64,000 bases of DNA from Pisolithus tinctorius (Eukaryota; Basidiomycota; Agaricomycetes; Boletales; Pisolithaceae). The DNA lies in the NCBI GenBank assembly GCA_024663395.1, contig JANFAH010000004.1, positions 3,906,001 to 3,970,000 of the forward strand. Direction: 5' to 3'. The notes below the pieces were generated by a model. The model worked only from the letters and a program-made list of their open reading frames with translations, searched no databases and was not told the DNA's origin. Positions 45,212 through 55,917 of the stretch are shown here, in pieces; position 1 is the stretch's first letter, and every line of letters starts with the position of its first letter. The position numbers and the translations under genes were made by a program.

Positions 45212-48200
45212 ATGCCTGAAGACCTAAGACAATCCAACGTACTAACCAAACTCCGCATCTGGCAACAAAATCTAAACACATCCCACATTGCCCTACACTC
45301 ACTAATAAACAGCCAATTAGCGAATGACTGGGACATCATTGCCCTTCAAGAACCACCAATTGACCAAATCGGCAATACTCGAGCCAACACCCACTGGAGG
45401 GTAATCTATCCCACGAAGAAAACAATGCAGAACACCAAACCACGAGTGGTAACTCTCATAAACTCCAGGATCAGCACTAACATTTGGGAACAGATCAAAT
45501 TCCCTTCCACAGATGTAGTCGTAATCTGACTAAGGACCACCAAGGGCACGTACACCCTATTCAACATTTACAACGATTGCACACATGACCGCACGATGGA
45601 GGACCTGAGCACTTTCCTGGCCGCCAACATAAGAGACATATGACGATCAACAAGTGACCAGATGTTGTGGCTGGGCAACTTCAATAGACATCACCCTCTA
45701 TGGGACAAAGTGCATAACCATCACCTGTTCACCACAGCAGTGCTCACATCAGCACAAAAGCTACTCAAGCTGGTAGCTGACTACGGAATGATCCAAATGT
45801 TACCCAAAGGTAAACCCACCTTGCAATCGTCATCCACAGGCAACTGGACATGACCGGACAACGCCTTCTGTATGGACTCCATGCTCGAAGACCTGATCAG
45901 CTGCAATACAAGCCCTGAAAATTGCGGGCCCAACACTGACCATATACCAATCCTTACATGCCTAGAAACCCCCCTTACACCATCCACCTCCCCTCCAACC
46001 TACAACTATCGTGAAGTAGACTGGAAGAAGTTCAACACCACCCTCAAGACTGAGCTAGTCAGGATCGGGCCGCCCAGGACAATCACCAGCGAACAAGAGT
46101 TCCAAAGAATCGCAAGAGGAGTCGATACAGCTCTATGGAAGACGCTGGAGAAGGAAGTCCCAAAGACCCGCCCACATCCACACGTCAAACATTGGTGGAC
46201 GAAAGAACTAATGACACTATGAGAGGAACTAAAATTGCTAAGTAAAACCGCATTCACTTTCCGTGCAATCCACGATCACCCCATTCACAGCCTCCACAAA
46301 GCAAAGGCGAAAGACTATGACAAAGCCATCAAGGATGCCAAGAGGCGTCACTGGAGGGACTGGCTTGAAGAAGCTAATGACAAGGACCTCTGGACCGCGA
46401 ACTCCTACATCTCCAGGCCGCAAGGCGATGGAAGTAAATCCAGAATACCAACACTCAAACACACCGACATGGACAGCACCGCTACCATGATCAGCTCCAA
46501 TGAAGACAAGAGCCGTCTGTTCGCACAATCCTTATTTCCACTCCCCCCCACTTCATTCGACAGTACCCCAGAACTACAAATACCCAGAACCAGCAACATG
46601 ATGGCACCCAATCATGAAGGATCAGCTAGCGCACTCCATCAAGAACCTCAGCCCGTACAAAGCCCCAGGACCAGATGGAGTCGCAAATATCATTTTTCAA
46701 AAATCTCTGTTGTTATCAGAATACTTACTACCTCTCTTCAATGCAGTTTTCACCTTTTGCACATACTACGATCCGTGGAGGGAATCAATCACAGTCATCC
46801 TACGCAAGCCTGGCAAACCTGACTACTCCTCGGCGAAAGCCTACTGTCCAATAGCACTCCTCAACACCACCACGAAACTACTCTTGGCAATAGTAGCAGA
46901 CCACATGTCTTATATCCTTGAGAAACACCACCTCCTCCTGGCCACTCACTTCGGGGGCAGACCAGGACGGTCGACTGAAGATTCACTACTTCTACTCGAA
47001 ACCACTATCAGACATGCCTGGCAACAGAAAAAGGTCGTATCCGCCCTGTTCCTAGACATCGAGGGAGCATTCCCAAATGCAGTAACAGATCGTCTACTAC
47101 ATAACATGAGAAAAAGACAATTACCATTGGAGGTAGTACAGTTCACAGAAAGACTACTAACAGACAGGAAAATGAAACTCAGATTCGATGACTACGAATC
47201 AAACTGGTTTCCCATCAAGAACAGTATAGGCCAGGGTGACCTGTTATCAATGTTATTATATGTAATCTACAGTGCGGACCTAGTCAACACAGCTAAAGAT
47301 AAAAACAAACTCACCCTCGTGTTCGTGGATGACATAGCATTCATAGCCATAGGCAAGACATTCATAGACACTCACACCACACTACTTGACATGATGGAAT
47401 GAGAAGGCGGAGGCTACAACTGGTCCAACAAACACAACTCGAAATTCGAGACAAGCAAATTTGCGCTAATGGACTTCACTCTCAGCAGAGCCAAACTCAG
47501 ACTACTGTTAATGATAAGAGGTTCCACCATAGCCCCAACAAAAACTCATAAATTTCTAGGCGTAATACTGGACCAGGAGCTAAGATGGAAAGCACATGCA
47601 GCCCAGGCCCTGGCAAAAGGTACAAAACAAGCCCTTCTGCTGAGAAGGATCTCCGCAATGTCATGGGGTGTCCCAATGAGACTCGTACAACAACTCTACC
47701 AGACTATGGTCATCCCAAAAACAATGTATGCAGCAGCGGTATGGCTGAAGCCAATCTTCGTCGGCACACACCCATCTGGATCGAGAGGCTTGAAAGGAAT
47801 AGCTAGGCGACTCCTAACAATTCAAAGAACAGCAGCCTTAGCAGCCACAGGTGCCATGAGAACCACCCCCACCGACGCGCTACTCGCCCACACTCACATC
47901 CCCCCTGCACCACTACTCATCCAACACACGCTACACAAAGCCACGTTACGCCTATCCACCTTACCAGACAGTCACCTGCTTCACACGCTCGTCAACAAAA
48001 TCATGAAATCCAATGTCAAGCGCCACCGTGTGGCCCTCCATCACCTGCTCCACGACATAGGAGTCAATCCTAAAAAAATCGAGAAAATCCACCTGTGCCC
48101 AGTACCTCCCAGTGCACGTCCCTCGCATATAATGGCTATAGCTCCAAACAAAAAAGAAGCAATCAAAGAACTCACAAAAGTAAAAGACTGCATGCTGATA

Positions 48201-49133
48201 TTCACAGATGGTTCATGCATGGAAGGAGGGGTTGGAGCCACGGCAGTACTGTACGTGGACTACAAACACATCGTCACTCTGCAGTACCATCTAGGCAACG
48301 ACTCGCAACACACGGTGTTTGAAGCCGAGGTGGTAGCAATGATCCTAGCAGCACATCTCCTAAACACCAGAGACAAGATCACATACCCAGTCACAATATT
48401 AGTAGACAACCAGGCGGCCATCAAATCGAGTGAGCACCCAACAGCAAAACCAGGGCATTATCTACTGATGCAATTTAGGTTGATGATCACTAAGACCCTC
48501 AAGGAGGAGCAATTGACAAGGAAAGACGTCACAATCCGTTGGATAGCAGGACATATGGATATTGAAGGGAACGAGTTAGTGGACAGGGAAGCAAAGCTAG
48601 CAGCAAAAAGAGCGGATTCCACCAGCCCACGGTGCGAGCTACCCCCCTCACTTAGAGACCACTTACCCTACAGCATATCCGCCCTCAAACAAGCCCACAA
48701 TGCTAAGCAGAAGTCTCTATGGTTTAACCTATGGAAAAAATCCCCTCACCACAGTCGGATGTCACACATTGACCTGACCCTTCCCAGCACGTCATTCACC
48801 AAGCTAACTGCCCTGCTAACCAAAAAGCAAACAGGTCTCCTCATACAACTTTGTACTGGTCACATCCTGCTGAACAAACACCTCTACCGCTTCAAGCGCA
48901 GTGACACACCCATGTGTCTGCAATGTGGCGGGACTGTCCCAGAAGATGTACATCATTTCCTCTTCCAATGCCCTAGATACGACAGAGAAAGACACGTCCT
49001 AAGGAGCGAACTAGGCAGGGAGGCCACGTCCCTGGCATACCTCCTGTCAAACCAGAGAGCCCAGACATCGCTCATCAAATATGTATCTATGACCAAACGT
49101 CTACAGAACACCTTCGGTGAGGTACTCAAATAA
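45212..49133 (+). pseudogene. LINE ORF2 (endonuclease, reverse transcriptase, RNase H)
   Basis: Domains in order: endonuclease (LRIWQQNLNTS; DWDIIALQEPPID; MLWLGNFNRHHPLWD), reverse transcriptase (SPYKAPGPDGVANIIF; FLDIEGAFPNAV; GQGDLLSMLLY; LVFVDDIAFIA), RNase H (LIFTDGSCMEGGVGATAVLY; FEAEVVAMILAAHLL; ILVDNQAAIKS; IRWIAGHMDIEGNELVDREA) and a C-terminal CLQCGGTVPEDVHHFLFQC. TGA codons at 45527, 45641, 45851, 46220 and 47400 interrupt it, and an extra A near 46608 shifts the frame. Several stops fit CGA to TGA (TDxxT*PDNAFC, MTL*EELK). The RNase H and knuckles fit the Tad1/I group of LINEs. Confidence 0.9.
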
Positions 49134-49800
49134 CAGAATGACATCAGGTGAAGCAGCACACAGGTCAATACTAGACTAACACAGCACACTACCAAAACAT
49201 ACACATGCCAATGCACCCACAGCTCACTCTGCCACACGCTCCCACCACACATCCCTGACACTCACGTCCTCACCCCCAATTCACTCATAATGTATGACAG
49301 ACCACCATCCACAACTCCACTACCACCGGCATCATTCAGCAAACATGTTCCCACATCCATTCCCCATCCAATCCCCGCCATCTCAGTACCAGAACCCACT
49401 TGACAGAATCCAAACAAACGGACAGAGGAGAACATGTTCCCCAATGCACCAGCTGGCCTAAGGGCTGCTGGTTCAGTGTAGACAGAGGTTTAATGACTAG
49501 TCGACGTCCAAAGCCATCCCTACTACAAGACGGAGTGTCTAAAACGGCCGGTGGGAACAGCAGACTGCTGGGGGGTCGTCGACCCTGCCAGTAGGGCATT
49601 CACTCGTTTGTAGGGGGCCCTACTTAGTCATTAATATTTGCTAGTATAGTGCAACATAGGACAAAAAGTCCTCAAGCACTTTAATACAGAGATATAAAAA
49701 ATAAAAATTAAATTAAATAAAAATTAAATTAAATTAAATAAATAAAAATTAAATTAAATTAAATAAATAAAAGTATTCATCGTGCATGGGGGAGAACGAT

Positions 49801-49953
49801 GATATGTACCACTGGGGGTTGAACACCGGGATCCATTTCAATCAAATTGACTGGTACGAAGGCAGATAAAGTCAGGGAGATGCCAACACATTGGTTGCCT
49901 TCGAGAATCGAGAAGATAATGACCTCTTTGCCTGCTCTGACATTATTGGGCAT
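49801..49953 (-). pseudogene. I66 inhibitor copy E, exon 1 right of the LINE
   Basis: ATG at 49953 gives MPNNVRAGKEVIIFSILEGN, then VPVNLIEMDPGVQPPV and a GTACATATC donor. Intron 1 then runs into the LINE target duplication at 49784. It pairs with the 3' half at 42960-43220. Confidence 0.75.
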
Positions 49954-50399
49954 GCTAACAGTGACCTGTTCACTTGCAAGACTAAATGTGGAGGATTCGA
50001 ATACTCGACAGCATCGACTCTGGTAGATAGATAAAGATTTCTGGTTGCCGTCCCTTTTGTCATGACCATGACACCAGCGTAAGCCCCTAATGACTACTCT
50101 GCCCTCCTCTGACATGTTCCTGCGCTTCTCCGCCCTCCTCCAACGTGTTCCCATGCTCCTCCGACCCTCCCGACACATCTCCACACCTCTCTGAGTTCCC
50201 CTGTCCATGTTCTGACCAACTCCACTCAACTCCGCCCTAAGGTTGGTCACGTGGGCTGTCGGACTTGCGGCCCTGCATTCTAGATAGGGTTCTGCCCTCG
50301 TATCAGTTTTCTCCATTCTTCCACTTCTTCGGTATTTACCCTCTCTTCCTCATTGTAGTAGTTTCCTTGTCTCGGTTAAGGTCCCTGTCATCCCTACTC

Positions 50400-50700
50400 T
50401 CTATCCCTTGTGTCGGAAGGACTCTAACCCACTATACACTTATTGGTTTACATTCCGTACTGCACCGCCCTTGACCTACATCGTATATAAGGCCACGTAG
50501 TACTCTGATGTAATCAGTACGAATATCGAATAAAGTCCCCACCTTCAACTCCCTCTCGGTCCCCTCTGGAGTTTTGTCTCCACTCCCTCTGAGTCCGCTC
50601 CGCCTCTGAAATACGAGGGCTGAGCTCACGCAAGGGGGCAGCGCACTAGCTGAACCCAACGCCCTCTCATCTGACCTCCGACCTCTGACCTCCAGCTCTG
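50400..50700 (+). repeat. possible LTR remnant
   Basis: GTATATAAGG at about 50483 and AATAAAG at about 50529, followed by a C/T-rich stretch, are laid out like the TATA and polyadenylation signals of a fungal LTR. I could not fix the ends. The next 90 bp are a CTCCGACCTCTGAC-type simple repeat. Confidence 0.25.
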
Positions 50701-50791
50701 ACTCCGACCTCAGCCTCCGAAACTTCCCTTCATACCCCTCCGCTCACTGTTCATCAAATATCTTGCCACCCAGTGGTCAGATTTGCTTCGG

Positions 50792-51255
50792 TGTAGGAAT
50801 AGGTATAATGAATGTGTACCTATAATGGTAATAGTCAGTAATGGGCGAGTTTAGTGCTCAACCCAAAAGGGAGGTTCTCTCTGGAGAAAGAAGTGTAGTA
50901 AAAAGTAAAAAAATGCGAACTAGAAAAAAGATACTTAGCTGTGCCTGTCTAATACTCTTGCCAGTCCTTCTGGCCCTTTGGGTACTCCCCAAAGTAATAA
51001 TTCTAACCTCAAAAACTCGCCGAATTGCGAGACTAAATCACCCTGCTACTGAGGGCCTGTGACATGTACTTCCTTCTCATGGTAAACTGAACTTGCACGA
51101 ACACAGCACGCGTGCTTAGTCAGCGACGCGGCTGCTCGTCACCAAGTCCAGGGGTACAAACACAAAAACAAAGGCAAGAAATAAAACAAGTCCTTCCACC
51201 CCTAAACTCCTGACCAAGATGGATTCTCCTAGGGAACTCGAACTCGTTCCCTACA
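50792..51255 (-). repeat. left LTR (3' LTR of the minus-strand element)
   Basis: Begins TGTAGGAATAGGTATAATG and ends CGTTCCCTACA, so the ends are a short inverted repeat. Nearly identical to 58104-58566. The inner border (TTCTAAACCACCCCTCGGA on the minus strand) is conserved at the end of the array at 20391. Confidence 0.85.
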
Positions 51256-51956
51256 TCCGAGGGGTGGTTTAGAATTCGACCGTCCTCGGTCGCTCTCCTC
51301 CTCGCACGAACATCCTCATCCTCGCATCTGCTTCCCTCGACCTCACCACATATCCTCATGCCCTTCAAACACAACTCTTCACCCCTAACCTCCTCACTAC
51401 TCGAACATGACCCCCTTCCTTCCTAAAACACGCTCCTGATCTCGCTGAACAACCCTCTTCATCCTCAAAACCTTTCACCCTCGAACACAACCCTTTTCCA
51501 CCTACAGAGCGCCACCTGGCCTCTCGAACACACACCCTGCCTCTCGAACACTCCCCTCAAGGCCCAAACCTCGAACCAAAAGACGACGGAGATAATCTCC
51601 AGGCAAGCGAACAAGTGAGTAATAAATCGAGTGCAGAGCGAGTCAACGACAGCTCTTTGAGGCACAGTCTTTGTGCGAAACAGTAACAGAGTGTAACGCA
51701 GCTCAGCGGCTGGTACAGCGGATGCTGGCCCTCTACGAGGCAGCTCGAAGACGTATATATGTACCTAAAACAAACCTCGATCAGTCGTGTATTTACTATC
51801 CTTATATGCATATGTGCTCTCGACTACTGCTCGTCCTTAAGACGATCTAGCACCAAGAAAAAACAATGGAACTCGAAACTATAAGTCAGGGTGAGTAGAA
51901 TCACCCGAAGGTTAGCACGACTCGGTTGAACGACGTCGCTCGAAGCAAAACTCATT

Positions 51957-52560
51957 TTAAAGAAAACTATATATCGACACGCTCACCGGGACCCTTGCCT
52001 CGTTCACTTGTCCCATTCCTATTTTCACGGCCTCGACTCCCTGTGCATGTGCACACTTGATTTCTCGTACCTCGTCTGGTACTCCATCAGGTGGCCGAAG
52101 CCCTCGCACTAAGTGTCGCCGAGCGACCTCGAGTCGCCCATCTTCGTCTACCACTTGTTCACTGCTAGAAACAAAATATCTCGAAGTAGCACATGTTTGA
52201 ACTATAATAAAAGCTGTCACCTTAAGTCTGTAGATCCTCAAGCTCTCTTCGATGATAGGTCTTCGACCCCGATGGGTGTATGCGCTGACTTCTTTCGATC
52301 CTAAGCTCCGGCCTTCGACCTCGTAGTCAGGTGGACGACGTTTTGATGCTAAGTACTGATGGATGGCCTGAAGCCGCCCATCCTCGTCGATCACCTTTTT
52401 CTTTGCACTAAAGATTCTGTACCTCGCAGTAGAACATACTCGAACGAAAACCGAAAAGGTCACCTGGATTTTGTATGTCCCTTTCCTGAGTTTCCCCTCC
52501 CATACTGTCGCTCTTGGCACTCCTCTCGCCTCAAAGGATTCCACCGAATACCCTGTACTT
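51957..52560 (-). pseudogene. array 3' exons with the EDGxLxxxxxxLA repeat
   Basis: Two related exons, VIDEDGRLQAIHQYLASKRR and VVDEDGRLEVARRHLVRGLR, are each preceded by a T-rich intron ending in CTAG or TTTAG-like acceptors. They match 16640-17060 and 19240-19600 on the plus strand. The frame is open from 52877 to 51957 when the introns are read through. No known domain. Confidence 0.5.
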
Positions 52561-52766
52561 CGTAGCCCTTCGCATATTCTAGAATAAAGCAGTCGTAAGC
52601 AAAGCCTCACAAGAATAAAAGAGGAAAAAAGGTTCTTGGGCTCTGTGCGTGAGCCTGCATTGCCTCTAATGCGCGGTGCATGCTCCTCATTCAACCGACC
52701 GCCCCTCAGAGCTCCCATCATATCTCGTAGTCTTTTGTACTTCTCCTTAGATACCAGGTTTTTCCT

Positions 52767-53215
52767 GACGTAGGTATAATCGAACAAATTATTGTTGTCG
52801 CTGATCCGGTTGTCCCTGGACTTGAACATTTCCTGGGCATCATTATACGCATCGAACAACTCCTCCAGAAAGGGCACTCACTCGTCGAGGACACCGGCTG
52901 CGATGGCTCCATCGATGACGGCTCGGGTGCCCCCGACGTAACCCCTGAAGTAGACGGAGGGGTCTTTCGCGCCTCGCCGTAGTAAGGCATTTCGTACGAT
53001 GTATATATCGCCCATTCTCTTCAATATATCCAACACGTCCTGTTCGTCTGTGATGTCTCCCAAATAAAACGAGGCTTCGCCGTGTCTCTGGACGATATCC
53101 AACCCGGGGACGGTGTCTCCCTTCGCTAACTGTTCTATGATTCCTCGGCCTACAAACTTGCTTCGATCGGCAGTAAGGTAAGTGTCTCCTTCTTGAAGGG
53201 AGACGGTGGCAGGCC
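52767..53215 (-). pseudogene. captured ERG26-like sterol-4-alpha-carboxylate dehydrogenase fragments
   Basis: Read leftwards from 53215: FVGRGIIEQLAKGDTVPGLD, IVQRHGEASFYLGDITDEQD, then KDPSVYFRGYVGGTRAVIDG with AIAAGVLDE. These match the NAD-binding start of the 3-beta-HSD/ERG26 family (GGSGFxGxHxxxQL; N/GTxxVI). A stop (TGA at 52875-52877, where VDER is expected) follows, then VPFLEELFDAYNDAQ, matching VPxPExPxDAYNxSK, but the catalytic Lys of YxxxK is Gln. Next is RISDNNNLFDYTYV, matching the GDNNNLFDWTY motif that normally lies about 70 residues later. The segments in between are deleted. It is a stitched, inactive remnant of a host gene inside the LTR element. Confidence 0.65.
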
Positions 53216-53279
53216 GTCCCAATCCGGACCTTCGTACTGCAGGCACGTCGATGCTCGAAGACTCGTCGACACTCTGTAA

Positions 53280-55917
53280 ACGGTTGTATATCCTAAAACG
53301 ATGTAGGTGTAAGTAAAACGCCGGAAAAAGAAACATAAAACTTGGGCCTTCGAGCCCAACTGGTGTAGCCTCGATACTCCTCGTGCGTTGCGCCTCTTGT
53401 TCCGACTTCAAACCTCGCTGTCGTGTTGCTATTCGTATTAAGTCTCGCGCGCGATTCCATAGAGTCACTTCACACTTGTATCTTGTGGCATTTCGCGCCC
53501 ATCGTACTTGTAGCGCTGTAAGTTGATGCGTTCTTTCCTCGAAGTTGTTGTCTACTCTAGAATAATGTACTCGTAAGTAAAAAGCTGCGAAACCAAAACA
53601 AAAACTTGGGCCGTTGGGTGCTAAGGGCATAAACGTGTCCGGGTGTAGCTGGGAATGTAGCTTCGCCTTGATGGCCGAATTCACTGGGCAGTTCTCTTCT
53701 ATGGCACGGTGAACAGATCGCGGTTTGAGTTCGAGGACGGTTCGCTCGACAACTGCGATGTCAACCTTCCTTTCAGCTGGCTGGGTGAGAGCCTCCTTCT
53801 CGTACATAGCCAGAGGTACTCGTATCGCACTCGCGTGGCTGTCATTCGGACTTCGTCGTGTACACCCGTTTTTCCTAGAGTAGCATAGTTGTAAGTAAAA
53901 TGTTCTGAATCCAAAACAAACCCCAGAGCCATCGGGCTCAGTATCCACGCTTGTCAGACCTCGCACCCTCGGCGATCGCTGTCGAAGACCGAACTGTAGT
54001 CCTTGCAATCGTCTTGCTGTACTTCCTCACGTCCCTTGTTCGTAGACCGTCGTAGATTCTTGAATTGCGATCGCTGTTCGTCGTAGATAGTCGACTTCCC
54101 TAGAACGATGAAGATGTAAGTAAAGTATCCTAGAATCAAAACAGAACTCCGAGCGTTCAAGCTCGGTGGTCTCCATCGCGCTTCGCTTCCATCGGATGGC
54201 TGTTCTTGCCTCGCATGGCTGTCGCTCTGAGTCCAGCGCTGTTGTTGTCCTCGCTGCTATTGCTGTAGTCGTTGTCGTTGTCATCGTTGTAACCGTCGCC
54301 GTCGCAGTCGCTAGTCCATATTCTATTCTCGAGCCTTTGGCTTGTTCTATCCACTCGCCCCATTCATAGTAACACTGTCGGATCGCTTCGCATAGCTTCT
54401 CCTCGACGGTCCACTGTATTTCCGCATAGATCTTCGTAGATCCTCGCACCTCGACAGCTTGGATGTCGCTCAAGCGTCGTCTCACACATCTTAAGCCATT
54501 TGGCTCAGTATCCATGCTCATCGGATCTCGTATCCTTGACGACTGCGGTCGTAGCCCGAACTGTAGCCATCATACTAATCTTGTCATTCGTCCGTGCAAC
54601 ATTTGCTCGTAGATCGCCGTAGTTTCTTGAATCGCAGTTATCTGGGCATCACTCGGCCTTCGTCGTTTATAGCTATTTTCCCTATAAAAACGAAGATGTA
54701 AGTAGAATAAACCGAAACGAACACGAAACCTCGAGCCGTCAAGCTGATCGTTCGTGTCCACCGTGGCTCGTATCCACTGTACGGCCATTCTCGCATTGCA
54801 TGGCCACTGCTCCGCATCCAGTGCCATCGACCTCGTCTCCTGTTCTCCTGTTGTCGCCGCCATCGTCGTCGTCGCCATCACTCGTCTATATACGATCTCC
54901 TCAGGCATAGTCTCTGTACTGAACGACAAGAACAATATCACCATCGTGCCTTCTGACCGTTCGCTCCATTCGTAGTAGCGCCATTGTATTACGTCGTGTA
55001 GTTTCTCCTCGATGGACCTCTGTCTTCCCTTGTAGATCGCTGTAATCCCTCGGATCGCGGCTACCTGGACGTTACTTGTATGTCGTCTCGTACATCCATT
55101 TTTCCTGGAATACAATAGTCGTAAGTAAAGCGTTCTGGTGTCAAAACAGACCTTTGAGCCGTCGAGCTCATTATCCGCGCTCCTCGCGCCCTGTTTCCAT
55201 CGAACAGCTGTTCTCGCCTCGCGTGTCCGTCGGTCTGTGTAAAACGCTGTCGTCGCTGCCGCTGTATTCGTCGTACTTCTGCGCAACCTTCAATCGTAGT
55301 TCGTCATAGTTTCTTGTACCGCGATTGTTGTTCGTTGTAAGTACCCGACTTCCCTAGAGTAGAAACTCTGTAAGTAAAACGCTCTGACATCAAAACGGAA
55401 CCTTGAGCTGTAGTGCTCAGTATCAGCACTCGTCGCGCCTCGTCTCCATCGAATGACTATTTTCTCTTCGTGCGGCCTTTGGTCAGCATCAAGTGCCACC
55501 GTCGCCGTCACTCGTGCCTGAGTCAATACCGCTATCGCTCGTTTGTAGTCCATCGTTGACCCTCGAATTGCGACCGCGAGGGCCTCCGTCGTGCTTCGTC
55601 GCGTATGTCCATTTTCCCTAGAGTAGAATAGATGTAAGTAAAACGTACCGAAACATGAATGAACCTGTGAGCCGTTGGGTTCTCCATCTGCATTCCCCGT
55701 GCCCCAATTCCGTTGAGCGGCACATCCGATCTTGCTTGGCCATCGATCCGCGCTAAGTCTAGTCGTCGTCGTTTCTCTTCTCGCTGTCGCCGTCGCTCGT
55801 TCGTAGTCCATCGTTGACCTTCTTTGTATCGCGATTGTCGCTGTTCGTCGTAGATAGCCGTTTTCCCTAGAATACTGACGATGTAAGTAAGGCGTTTCGA
55901 AACCAAAACGAACCTTC
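53280..55917 (-). repeat. tandem exon/intron cassette array
   Basis: At least nine cassettes of about 230-300 bp (two spacings are longer). Each has an exon ending in a variant of ADRxPxEARTAIRWKRGA followed by a short linker and ELDGS, then a ~47-50-nt intron. Introns share a GTTYGTTTTG-like start, TTTACTTACA (branch CTTAC) and a TCTAG acceptor followed by GGAA. Intron positions are near 55867-55913, 55618-55664, 55358-55405, 55108, 54675, 54105, 53875, 53571 and 53284. Many introns also read open in frame (YLxxxYSRENG), so one ORF of 900 codons spans several. Confidence 0.75.

Larger units (their letters stand above)
43236..49769 (+). mobile_element. Tad-like LINE retrotransposon, near full length
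   Basis: The 6.5 kb element is bounded by a 15-bp direct repeat AAAGTATTCATCGTG (43221-43235 and 49770-49784). It has a Gag-like ORF1 with zinc knuckles, an ORF2 with APE-type endonuclease, reverse transcriptase and RNase H, and a 3' tail of (TAAATTAAA)-like repeats (about 49697-49769). It is inserted in intron 1 of an antisense I66 copy. Six in-frame TGA codons and one 1-nt insertion make it inactive. Confidence 0.92.

Noticed and set aside
49697..49769. AT repeat as an independent microsatellite
   Set aside because: Its position directly before the target-site duplication shows it is the LINE 3' tail.
50841..51062. Plus-strand frame with a hydrophobic segment inside the left LTR
   Set aside because: The right LTR copy breaks this frame, so it is chance in LTR sequence.
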